64,000 nucleotides of DNA from Cladorhizidae sp. MBARI D1340-BT2 (Eukaryota; Porifera; Demospongiae; Poecilosclerida; Cladorhizidae), in assembly GCA_028752905.1 (NCBI GenBank), contig JAQNBH010000015.1, positions 14,460,036-14,524,035 of the forward strand. Direction: 5' to 3'. The notes beneath the pieces are model-generated. The model ran no database searches. It was not told the origin of the DNA and saw only the letters and a list, made by a program, of their open reading frames with translations. Below are positions 20,555 to 32,900 of the stretch, piece after piece. Within the stretch, counting starts at the first letter, position 1. Each line of letters opens with the position of its first letter. A program made the position numbers and the translations under genes.

Positions 20555-23500
20555 TTTAGAACGCTTGGGACGCGACATACCAGAAATATATACCAGAAAT
20601 ATACCAGAAAAAAGGTATTGTGAACCAGCCGGCAAACTCAAACAGCAACTCACTATCATTTACACACATTTATATGCTATTCACAGTTGACCACACCTAT
20701 TTACACTCTACCACAATATCCTGTTTCCTGTTCCTTATAATTATTGAGTCAATCATTACACCGCAACAAAACAAAACAAAAAAGACCCAGGAAGCTGCCC
20801 CGCCTCAGATATTGTATGCGAAGCCACTGGCACTACAGAACATGATGAGGAGCATAGCATCAGACTTGGAGTCACCTCTTCCAAAACACGACTCGCTAGT
20901 CGTAAAACACATTCAACAAAATCACAAAAACAGCACAAAGCTTTTCGAAATTACTGATGGAAACTCGAAGACAGTAACATAAGTTACAACAGCGCTGCAA
21001 TGGATGCATCGCTGAGAAACTCCACATCATCTTCTACTCCGACCAACAATATACCCATTAACCAATTACATGCTGCAGGCAGATATATTCACATAAATGC
21101 TGTCTGTAAGCGATTTGTTTGATTGGCTTTCTCTCTGGATCCCATGGCCTAAGAGGTGCTCACCTGGAAGGATTTATTGATTGTAAAAAAAAATTCTTTT
21201 TTTCCTCCCTTTTCTGTGCGCTGCATAGACAGAGAGAGTGAGAGAGGTTTCCGTAGCCAAACTGCAGCATATTCTGTGTGTATTCTAAGGATACCAATAC
21301 TTCAAACAGGATTGATGAAGTGGGGGGGGGGATGTTATAGCTATAAGTGGCGGGATGTTGTAGCTATAAGTGGTTGAACCTGTTCATTGCCTATCTCCAT
21401 TTGATTTTGAATTTTCCAAAAGCTGATCACAAACTTTATATCTGCAATGTTTTTATTATTATTAAGCGATTATTATTAAGCGAGTGGAGATGAGACGCCT
21501 GGCAATCCTTTCATGCCGTCTGAAGAAGAAGCCTTGACTTCTCGTTGCCTTGCTTCACATACATACCTCCACTCAACCCATCTTCATTCATTCCTGATGA
21601 TTCCCCTTGTGAATGAAACAGCTGTAGAAAACGGATTAAAAAAGATTCTTTAAAAAATCCTTCAGGGGTAATTTCAGGTTTGGGGTGGGGGGGGTGGGGA
21701 AGGTAAGGGGTTGGTGTGTGCTGAAATTATTTATAATCAAATATAGCACACATACACAAATTACAATGATAGCAATCACAATGTGGTTTGGGCGGCAGTT
21801 AACAGGTGGTCTTGGGTAAACACTTCACAGGCAGCTATAATTATAGCATACAGGGGTGGCTACAAGATCATTTGGGGTAGAGGGACAATGCCCCCCTCTA
21901 TTCTACTTGGGGGGGGGGGGGGGGGCAATTGTCCTCCTCCCCCCCTCTATAGAGCCTCCTCTGATCTTGCTCTATCTTACTGTCCTGCTATGCATTGAGC
22001 ACTATTTGTTGACAAAATTGACAAATTTGTTGTATTAGGGGAGATCCAAGCCAAGAGTTGTGGCGGTCGAGCCCGATAGTACTGAGAATTTGTTCGTCGA
22101 AGGTTGCAACTGGAACAGGCACTGTGTACGTTCTTCATGGGAGATTAAACAGGAAGCTAATGGACGTCAAGTTTGACAAAAACAGTGTTGTCATCAGTAG
22201 ACATATAAGGAACAAGTTTGCCGTAGGTTTTCCAAAGACTTGGGAGAAATGCATTAATGAAATATGTGAAGCTGCGGACTGCAATGATGAGTCATCCCAT
22301 CGGTAAGCAAATGGAGCTATAGGCAATACGGCTGCTGGACCTAGTCAGTGATCAGGGTTTCATACAGGATTTTTGGTTGGGGGGGGGGGGGGGGGGGACA
22401 AAAGTATTCAGCTTAGCATTGCCCACTTTTAGCACGCTATACTATGTAGCTGGAAAGTGTTAGCCACTGATTATCTGTGGGTATGTATGGCCTACATTTG
22501 CCACATTCAGTCACTTGCTAAATTACTACATAATGTTAGGAAAATCCTATGACATCATAATTTTTGAAAATCCTTGGGTGGGGGGGACATCCCAGGTCCC
22601 CCCCCTGTATGAAACCCTGATCCTTTGATGAGAAACTCTTTCATGTGGTCAGAGTGAATTGCAAGATGAGGTAGGTTGATACAGTAGACCCTTACTAATC
22701 CGAATATCTCAGTAGTTCGGATTAGTGAAATTTTCGGATTAGTGAAATTTATGAATATCATTATATGTGTTCCATCCAATCTATGAATCTGCCCAATCTA
22801 TAAATTGTGCAGCACAATCTATGAATTCATAGATTGGATGCCAATCTATAGATTGTGCTATGAATGCCCATCTTGCCTGCCAATCAATACACTTCAAACA
22901 TGGTAGCATATTAACACCCTTTGCAACAGATTCATAGATTGGATGGAACATATCGACCAGTACTTATTATCGACTAGTTATAACTGAGCGAGTGTGCAAG
23001 CCAAATATCCAAATCCACCCACACAATATAGTCGACGGGAATTTACAAAGCCCGCGCTACTCCCACGAAAAAGAAGAAGGGAGAAGAGCTGTTTGTGAGG
23101 CAAGTTTCTCTACATTTGGGGACTACAGCAGTTGTGCAAGTGTTCGTGGATATTACAAACTGTGCATTATATCTTTTTTGACAGAGCAATATTCTTCAAA
23201 TATCTTTTTTTGCTCTAGCTACACTTGCCATGTCACTTAGTTCTTTATCTGCCAAGTCCATGTGGAACTTTTTCTCGGTACAGTATCACTTTTTTCTACA
23301 TCATTACACTCTCAGTTGCAATCATCACTTTCTCTGTTTCTCTGTTGCAAAGGGTGTTAATATGCTACCATGTTTTGAAGTGTATTGATTGGCAGGCAAT
23401 AGATTGACATTCATAGATTGGGCAGCACAATCTATAGATTGGATGCAAATCTATAGATTGGCATCCATTCTATGAATTCATAGATTGGGCAGATTCATAG

Positions 23501-23903
23501 ATTGGATGGAACATATAATATATTGAACTCTGAATTGTTCAACTCTGAATTTGTTTATTTTTTGCAGGTGTGGGTTGAATATGGGTGGTGGGAGTACAAT
23601 TTATTTTAATCATTATGATCCCTTCCCATCCTCATTCTTTTAGCAGATCTCCGGAATCCCATCTCAGTCATCTTCCTTTTGCATCCTCACAACTCGCTGC
23701 CCTTCTTCTTTATGTCTGTGATTAGTTGAGACTCCAACTCCATACTGTTCAGCTAGTAACTTGTAGCTTTTCTTCCTGAGCTGGTCCAGGATCTTGACCT
23801 TCTCCTTGATGGCAAGGCTCTTGTGTGCTCTTTTCTTCTCCATATCACTGCAGTTGCATCGTATGACAGGCTTGTGGTAGGTTCGAAGTTCAATAATGGC
23901 ACG

Positions 23904-23947
<44 letters not shown>

Positions 23948-26900
23948 ACCTAATGCAGTTCGGATTAGCGAGGTTTCGGATTAATGGGGTCCGGATTAGC
24001 GAGCGTCTACTGTACTTGTAATTAATCTCTCTCTCTGTGTGTGTACAGGCCAGCTACTGCTCCTACGAAGTGCCAAGGTCTTCGTGCTTCCATTGTTGGA
24101 GGTTGTGTCAGGTGTGATCTTCCTGCTCATTCCACCGGAGTGTCTGCTCCTGTTCCTTCTCCCGGGAACACGGCTCACATTCCAGCTCTGAGGCGGAGTC
24201 AACGCAAGGCACAACAGTTGCAGGACAATGTGCAAAAAAAAAAACACAAGTGAATGGTTCAGTTTTAACTCTGCTCTGCTTGTAGGATCGGTGAGAATGA
24301 TCACAGTGTGGTTGTTGTCTGTTTGTGCCCAGGTCCGTCTCAGTTGTTCAAGCAAGCACAAAGCAGGCACAGGAACGAGGAGCGGGCAAGCTAAATGCTG
24401 GCAAGAAGAAGCGTGGTAAGCAGATCAGGTGGGCTGGTGTGATGGAACTTCAGGCCTCCTGCGAGCAAACGTACTCCGTCGCCACAGCCAAGGACGACAT
24501 CATCAAGAAGAGCAGACTGAAAGTAGAATCTCATTCACTGAAGATTGGTAAGAGCATGATTTAGAAAAGCATTGTTTAGAAAAGCGTAGGCAGTCCCCAG
24601 GATGGGACGCAATGGGGAAATCTTAGTGTCTCTGAGGACCATTGTGATTCATTGTCAAAGCACTCCCTCTAGTGGTTTGACCCTTATTTCAAAGCGGCAG
24701 CCCCTGGGAAGGGAAGGGAAGGTGGGGGGGGGGATGAAAGAAGGAGGGGGGTGAAAGAAACAATTTTTTTTTTTTTCTCCTGCTAAAACTCACTTTGGGC
24801 CCTTCATGCAATAGGCACACAGCAGTAGGTGTTAGGGACATCCAGATAAATCGAGGGGACTGTCAAGGGTAGCTTTGTACTAAATAGTCCACTAGAAAAC
24901 CAGTCTGATAATGAATGTAGCAGCTTAAGTTGAGGTTTTGGAAGTTATTAGTTCACACCAAAAAAACACTTCCATCATTAAGGTAGAAAACTAGCAGGGG
25001 GCAAATACCCCCCCCCCCCCCTTTAAAAAAAATTTCCTTCTTCCAATTTCATTTCCAGAGGTCTCCATATTTCCCTCTGCTTTGCAACGACTAGTCAGCT
25101 TCTTGATCAAACATGAAAGATTGTCAACACGAAGCAGAGCTGATTTGTCACCTGTTGCACGTTTTCACTGCAAAATGAGGGATCAGTTGGCTCTTGTGAC
25201 GATAGCTAATAGCACAGACCTTCAACAAAACCAGGTCGACTACATACTTGTGATCCATGTGTTTTGAGGGTGTGTGGAAGCACTCCCCATATTGGTTTTG
25301 GTTTCTTTTTCAAAGGGGCATATGCCGGGTACCCAAAACAAACCAACATGCTCACAACTTGGCTATAACTTTAGCAGCAACTTAAATGGTGGTTTTGGCC
25401 GATGTTAGCTCCAAAAAGACTCAGCGAATCCCTTATAGCCTGTCACACCTTTTCTTCTTTTTTGTCCCTCTTACCCTCCCCCCCTTCCTCCATCAAACCA
25501 TAAATCAAGTGTTATTACCCTATTGTGATGATACAGCCGCCTACTGGGCATGTGCAGGAACAAGAAATTCCGTGTGTAGTGCTCGCATTCAATTTTGAAT
25601 CCTTTCATGAACGATGGCCCGGGTTTGCTCTTACAATGACTAGATTGATCGTAGTCCATTTTTCTAGCAGTTTGCTCCTCTTCCACACCAAACGAGACTG
25701 TCACTCGAAATTAACTCTGCCTCGCGTGGTTTAATAGAATTTTTAATGAAGCCGCAGATCGGTTAATAATAGTAGGATGCTAGCGTTCTGACATGCTACT
25801 CAAATCATCAACTGCTATAGATATTGAGGTGGGACATTTTTGTCATGATGCAGAAACCATTACCTATAAATCTTGGTAAGGTAACTAACACATGTAAGCA
25901 CCACATGTAGAGGAAGGATAACTGGTGCATACAGTCAGTAGAGGGGAGCTGTGCTTATTAATGGAGAGCATACTGAACACACTAAACACTCTCAGGAGTG
26001 GCAAACTAACTCTTTAACAAGTTCTTGTCAACTTCTGTGTAGTCTTCAAGTGTCCAAAATATATTTGACATACCAATTGCAATTTTGATATAAGTCACTA
26101 TTCTAGACTGCGCAGACAAATATTCATTCACTTTTTTTGGTCCAGTAATCGAGCGATAGCTACCTATTAGTAGAGACCATGTGTTTTTTTTTTTTTGGGT
26201 TTTTCCTTTCTTTTTCTTTTCCTAGCCACAAGATGATGCTTGACTGCAGTCCTCTGAGAATTGGTGGAATAGCTTGCAACATCATAGCATCTGAGGACCA
26301 ATTGGAGCAGCTGTAGACATCGAAAGATCATCGGACTAGCTCTTGTAGTCGCTCTCGACATCGGCACAGCTGAACCAACGTTCAGTTATCACCTCTGCTG
26401 ACTGTGCCCTCGATTAAACCGACTCCTTCCTGGAAATGCTACAGGTGGAGAACAGCTCGACTGGAATGGCTTCGTTATCACCTCAGCTCACTAGCCACTC
26501 GACTACAGTAGCTCTTGACATCACCATAGCTGATCGTCGCTCAAGACATCACTACAGTTGACTGACACGCAATGCAGGTAGCTCTCTGCATAACCACAGC
26601 ATACAGGCTGCTCGACTTGTTGCTGGATTAGCTCTTGGAGTCCACAAAGTTGACCTGCTGCTCGAATGCTGCGGCTCTGGACAGGACACAGCGATGAAGC
26701 CCCGCCCTCCACCAAAGATCGATTATAATCTGCTAAACTACTACATATTCACCATAAAAATAATAACAATAAATTAGGGACTGGGTGTTGCTCGATGGTT
26801 CTAATAACGGAAACTTAAGAGTTTATTTTGACTAGTGCCTGTAGCTAGTTGTGTCATAGCTAACAAGTTTTAGTTTTTCTTTGCAAGCTGTTGGCACCTG

Positions 26901-29900
26901 CTATCACTCCGAGTAGTGATATCTCGGCCCCAAAGCCTAATATGAAAGTATAGCACGCTACATAACTTTCGGACAAATGTCCCCGCGTACAATACTTTCC
27001 TCCTCTTGGGATTTGGGACTGAGATATTGCTACTCGGAGTCATAGCAGTGCTAGCAACTTGCAAAGAAAAACTAAAACAACTTATGCCTGTTAGCTAAGC
27101 AACAAACAGGTAGGTAGCTAATGCTCGATTACTACACCAAAAAAGGGAACAAACATTAGTACATTAGTAGTCTGACACGCTGCATCGCAGCACATGCCCG
27201 CGTCTTGATAGAGATTAGCCACACCCACAAACATTGGTCTGTCCGTCTAGAAGACCATTAATGTCTTGCTTGGTCTTTGTGGTACACTGGTCGTAAATTG
27301 GCCGATGGCCAGCTATTATTTTGTGCACTGGTCTTCCATTTAACCCTCTCACCGCTGGACATTTTTCCTAAAGTATACCAGCTACAAAAAAAATCATTAC
27401 AAAATCAGCAATCCATTCATATCACTTGCAAATTTGTCATGTGATAGCACCATTGTTTATAAACACTATGGTCTCATTAGTTAACCATGTTATTAACCAA
27501 AAAATATGAATACCATTATGCTACATTTCCATCAATATCTAACATTTAATCAACTGTTGTTTATAATAATTTAGCATTTAGTAGACATAAGAAGTCATAA
27601 AAATTGAAGTATATAGCTGTGGGTTTTTGACAAAATCTGATCATATGATTCTATAGCCCAGTAATACAATGGTATATTATTGAAATTCAGCTATTTTAGA
27701 AAAAACATGCAAATACAAATATGTAGATACTTTAACTAACCTGAGAAGGCTTCCTGATCCATTTCATCATCACTAGAAAGCTGGTCATAGCAAAAGGAAG
27801 AATCCTGAGGGTCTAAAGAAGGGTCAACTACAGCGGCTAAAGAATGCACTGCTGCACGATCAGAACTAGCATTTCCAAGGTAGCCACATATTTCTTCACC
27901 TTCTTCTTCCTCTGACTCATCCTCAGAGAGAGCAATATCCTCCCTAGAAACCAGGGAAAGTAATTCTTCAAGCGTTAAACGTCCACTCATTTTTAGGTCG
28001 TCAAAACAGCGAACCGTCGGTAGTTGCACGTACTTTTCGCTAACTAATCGGGCTTTTCCGGATGTGATTTTTGGACGTCATATAGAGTAATAGTTGCTAT
28101 TTCCAGTGGTATGCAAATTATGACCATAGGCCAAGCGATCGATTTATTAGCGATTTTTAAAGTCTATTACGCCATATGGCGCTTACAGCGGTGAGAGGGT
28201 TAATTAATATTCTTGAGAATTCTGGCAGAAAGCACTCCTGATGCCGTGCAATGTAATGGGATGGCTAACTGAAATGAAAATGTGCATTTGGAAGTATGGC
28301 TACGAGAGCTATGAGCACTTGTCCCATTCATGATGAGAAGCACACGACACTAAGAGTGAGGTTCAAGCACTACAAAATAATGGTGCCATCAATAATGTAC
28401 AGGTCAGTCCTGTATTATATACCTTCAGGAGTAGGACAATGGCTGAACCATTGCAGTCTAGCAATACTAGGACTAACATTCTTTTCATTGTTTTTCCCCC
28501 TCCTTTTTCTTCCGCCACTCAATGCCTGGCACTTATCACTAGTATTGTAACTCAACAAATTTTGACAATGTATTACCACTAGCTCAAGGTAAGCACAGGC
28601 AAAATCGATCTTGAAGAAAATGGTGGCAACTCATAGTGAAAAGGAATCACAGTGAAAAGGCAATATATTAATTTTATTATTTTTGGAATGCACATCAATG
28701 GTTGTTGTTTCACGGGCCGCTTGTTTCAGCCTATTGACCAAGGAAGCCGTGAAGTCTGTTGCCATCAGAGACAGTGGAAACTTTGTAAAATGAGGTATCC
28801 TATCACAAGTTCAACAAGCAAGAAGAGGAAGTATAGTGGATGCCATCATTATGTTGATGGAAATGAAGACTGCGATTGGAAAGGGCATTCTCAAATGAAT
28901 GAGTCTGGAATTTGACTTGTCAGAGAAAGCAGTAAGAAGCTTCCAAGTGTGAGAGAAGTCAATCAAATGGAGGCAAAATGTGTTATGAAACTCACTTTGA
29001 AGTAGGAGGGGAAGATGTTGTTTTTATCTGCCATGGCTCTGTCTAGCATTGCGACCAAGAAACTTAATTTGTGTGAAACCCAGAGGGAATCGAGTGTGTA
29101 TTCTCTCAATCATCGCTGTCCTTTTGCACTCGTCCTTGAAACTGGGCTCTCTTCATAAATTAATTATTTTACATGTTGACGTGTGAATTTTAGGCAAATT
29201 GTTAAGGGCTAGGGGCTAGGGCTAGGGCTAGGGCTAATTTTGAAGCCGGTAAATATAATTTGTGGATTTACAGCAACCACATGAGATTTATACAGTTACA
29301 ACTGGTGGGGCAGTCACAACTGGTGGGGCAGTCACAACTGGAGCCCCTGTTATAACTGGTGGGGCAGTCACAACTGGAGCCCCTGTTATAACTGGAGGGG
29401 CAGTCACAACTGGAGCCCCTGTTATAACTGGAGGGGCAGGAATTCTGTTACAACTTGCAGAACTGGTTCCTAATAGAGGATATACATGTACAGTATTTAA
29501 TCTCCTTTTTATCATTGTCTTCCTCCATCCAGGTACCAAATCTGTCTCGGTCTCCTCATCAATCTCCTCATCAAAAGATGTTTCTGTGGCTCTCACAAAG
29601 TTGAAGGTTAGTGGATGATTGATATCAATTGATGCCATATGACCTTCCATCTTTGCTCCAATGCGCCTTAATAGTGACTGGTCTCTTTTGAAAGAACAAA
29701 CGCTGCTATATAGGCAGTTATCTTCCATTAGCATACACTGTGCACTATTAGCCAATTCTTGTATTGGTGATGGCATTAGATGTGTGTGTGGGGAGGGGGG
29801 GGTTCCTTGGGACAAAGGATGTGGCAGGCCTGGAGGAAAGATGACCATGCAGAGTTTCATTTAGAAAATTGTCCAAGGGTGTGGGGCAAATGGGAGGATC

Positions 29901-32900
29901 TTGATTCTAAGTGGGGGCATGATGGTTAAGATGTGACATAATATGATTTCTGGGTGGGGGTTAAGGTTGTAAGGGCCAGCTGCCTCACCCCCATAAATGA
30001 AATCCTGCCATGGAGGTGACAACAAGTCATACTTTGTGCAAGCAGATGTGATGATGGTGACTCTTCCGCATGATGGAAAGATGACCGACTTAGAAGTGGC
30101 TCCTCCTAACATACGAACAGATGTGCAGATGCTTTCTGCTTCATGACACTCGCTTGTTTGGTGGTTAGCTGCTTGGCCTAGGCTCTTGTTACACGCTTCT
30201 GCCATCATCCCAATTCCTATACGTAACAGCTCACACTAGACCAAACCCTCAAGGAAGTATAGTGGGAAGCCACTTATCCAAACGCGTTGGGACCGGACAG
30301 TGTTCGGATAACTGAAATGCTCTGATAACTGAACTTCAAGTCTTCGGCTTGTCCTTACTGCTCATAAAATCTTGGACAGTCGCTCCATCCATGTCCAAGG
30401 ATGTCATGGAAATTCCATAGTTATTCCGATATGGTCCCGGGATACTCTGATATCCCGGGATGATCTGGGATCCGGTGGCTGCAACCCAATGTCAGATCAG
30501 GGAGGTTTTGCTGTATCACATTTGATGTGGTAACCATGAATACAAAAGTCTGAACACAATGCTCAAAAATTTGTCTAGATCATAACTGGTTCCAATGGAT
30601 CTGGTTAGGATCTAGATAGATTGCGTACACACTGCCAAAGCTGCAAAGTGGTTCTTAAATGCTATTTGGCAACCATGCTGCAATAATCAATCACTGTACA
30701 TGCTTACCTGCCACTGAAGGACTGAGGTTGGTGAGAGAAGAGGGCTTGATGCTAGAAAAGCATGAGGCTTACCTGCCACTGAAGGACTGAGGTTGGTGAG
30801 AGAAGAGGGCTTGATGCCGACTGCGATCTCAACTACGACGGAGGAACTGAACTCTGTCTTTGGGCACCGGTTCCAAATTAGGCTGTAGAAAAGCATGAGG
30901 CTTACCTGCCACTGAAGGACTGAGGTTTGTGAGAGAGGGGGCTTGGTGCTAGAAGAGCATGAGGCTTACCTGCCACTGAAGGGCTGACGTTGGTGAGAGA
31001 AGAGGGCTTGGTGCTAGAAGAGCAACCTGCCACTGAAGGGCTGAGGTTGGTGAGAGAAGAGGGCTTGGTGCTAGAAGAGCACGAGAGGTTGGAACAGAGA
31101 CAGAGAATGCTTCTCTGGTAGTCCCACTGCAAATGGCAGATCAGCCATCGCAATGCCAACACTAATAATAAGGAGAGCTGTCTTCTCCTCTGTGTACAAC
31201 TATTTAGTGTCACTGAACTACCAAATAGAATCTTTCATTCAGAACACTAAAACAATAATGATTTAACAGACAGAGTGAGCATCATATCGAATACCTAATC
31301 TACATATAGTCTGAGTCACGATGAACAAGGCAGCTGCTACGCATGCCCGAATCCAGGGCGCCACAGAACCCCCCCCCCCCCCCCCCCCAGTGGAAGAGAA
31401 TGGAATGTTAGAGGCCTAGCGAAAACGAAGTGGGACCTTGATGGGCCTGCCAAAGCTTGAGGTAGGCAGTGGCATCCTGATATCCGTTGAGGGAGGAGAA
31501 GTAGTAGGTGGAACAGGGTGTGTTTGAGGCAGTGTTGATGGAGCTGGTGAGGTCCTGTGACCATAGGCGACCTTTAGATGATCAATGGACACAGCATCCC
31601 GGCGCCCGTTCACATCAAGGATGAAGTGCTTCCCAGCTGTCTCGAGGATCTTGAAAGGGCCATTGTAGGGACGTTTCAATGGACCACGATGGGCATCCTG
31701 ACGGACATAGAAGAATCTTGTTGCAGCTAAGTTGTGTGGTATGTAGGTCGGGCATTCACCATGGAATTTGGGAGGTGGGGGCAGGGCAGAACGCATCGTG
31801 TCCTGAAGATTGCGGAGGAACTGGGGAAAGCTCAGTGGTCCAGCCTCAGAAGGGGGAAATTCTCCAGGTACATGCAACCCCATGCCATAGACAAGGTCGG
31901 CTGAAGAACACCCAACGTCTTCCTTCCAAGCCGTTCTGATGCCAAGGAGAACTAGGGGAAGCTCGTCCATCCAGTTTGGTCCAGATAGGCGGGCCTTCAG
32001 CGATGCCTTGAGTTGCCGATGAAGGCGCTCCACTATCTCGTTGGCCTGAGGGTGGTAAGCTGTGGTGGTGGATGCAGAGATTCTGAGCAGCTTGTTAAGA
32101 GCCGCCCAAAGGTGGGAAGTAAACTGCGGTCCACGGTCCGAGGTGAGATTCTCAGGGACACCAAACCATGCAATCCAATGGCGGATGAGGGCTTTGGCAC
32201 ACGACTCTGTGGTAGAATCCTCCATTGGTATGACTTCGGGCCAGCGGGTAAACCGGTCAATGATTGTGAAGAGGTAGGTCTTGTTCTCTGAGGTTGGAAG
32301 GGGGCCAACGATATCAACATGGATGCTGCCGAAGCGTCTGTCAGGAGGTCTCTCTTGACAAGAGGAGCATGTGTGTGGCGCTGAATCTTCGAGGACTGGC
32401 AGGCATGACACTCCCGGCACCAGCGGCGGACGTCACGCTTGAGGCCATGCCAGACGAAGCGAGAGGAGACAGCTCGTTGTGTTGGCTTGCATCCAGGATG
32501 AGAGAGTCCGTGAATGGCTTCAAAAATGCACCTAGTCCACTCAGATGGGATTACTGGTCTGTCTTTTCCTGTGGAGACGTCACAGAGGACAGTGAAATCC
32601 CCAAAAGGGACATCAGCGAATTTGATGGGAGTCCTGTAGGCAGCGATCTCCTTGGAATTCACCTGATCAGTGGCAAGGCGATCGTAGGTAGGGCTATGGC
32701 AGAGAGACCGGCACGGGACAGAGTGTCAGCGACAATGTTTTCCTTGCCCGTGATGTGACGCACATCTGTGGAGAACTCAGCTATAAAGGAGAGATGGCGG
32801 GTTTGTCTCGGTGACCTCTCAGCAGCACTAGCAAAGGCGAATGTCAATGGCTTATGATCTGTGTAGATCGTGAAGGCCCGCCCTTCAGCAAAGTGACGGA

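Larger units (their letters stand above)
22682..24012 (-). mobile_element. Tigger-type transposon carrying a nested foldback element
   Basis: It has the same CAGTAGACCCTYACTAATCCG ends as the copy at 3082-3615 and is flanked by TA at 22680-22681 and 24013-24014. The minus strand keeps a helix-turn-helix N-terminal fragment of the transposase (23843-23664). A 746-bp foldback element (22768-23513) is inserted. A pure T-run of about 37 lies at 23908. The right end stops only 34 bases before the acceptor of a MIS18BP1 exon at 24049. Confidence 0.8.

Noticed and set aside
24416..24432. Tiny intron GTAAGCAGATCAG inside the fifth MIS18BP1 exon
   Set aside because: About 12 bases is too short for an intron and removing it creates a stop; reading through keeps the frame.
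28652..28915. 87-codon plus-strand ORF
   Set aside because: No acceptor/donor pair, no family, low complexity of evidence.
29262..29860. Thr/Val/Pro-rich repeat proteins on both strands
   Set aside because: The unit length is a multiple of three without stops; no start context, and the flanks are MITE and simple sequence.
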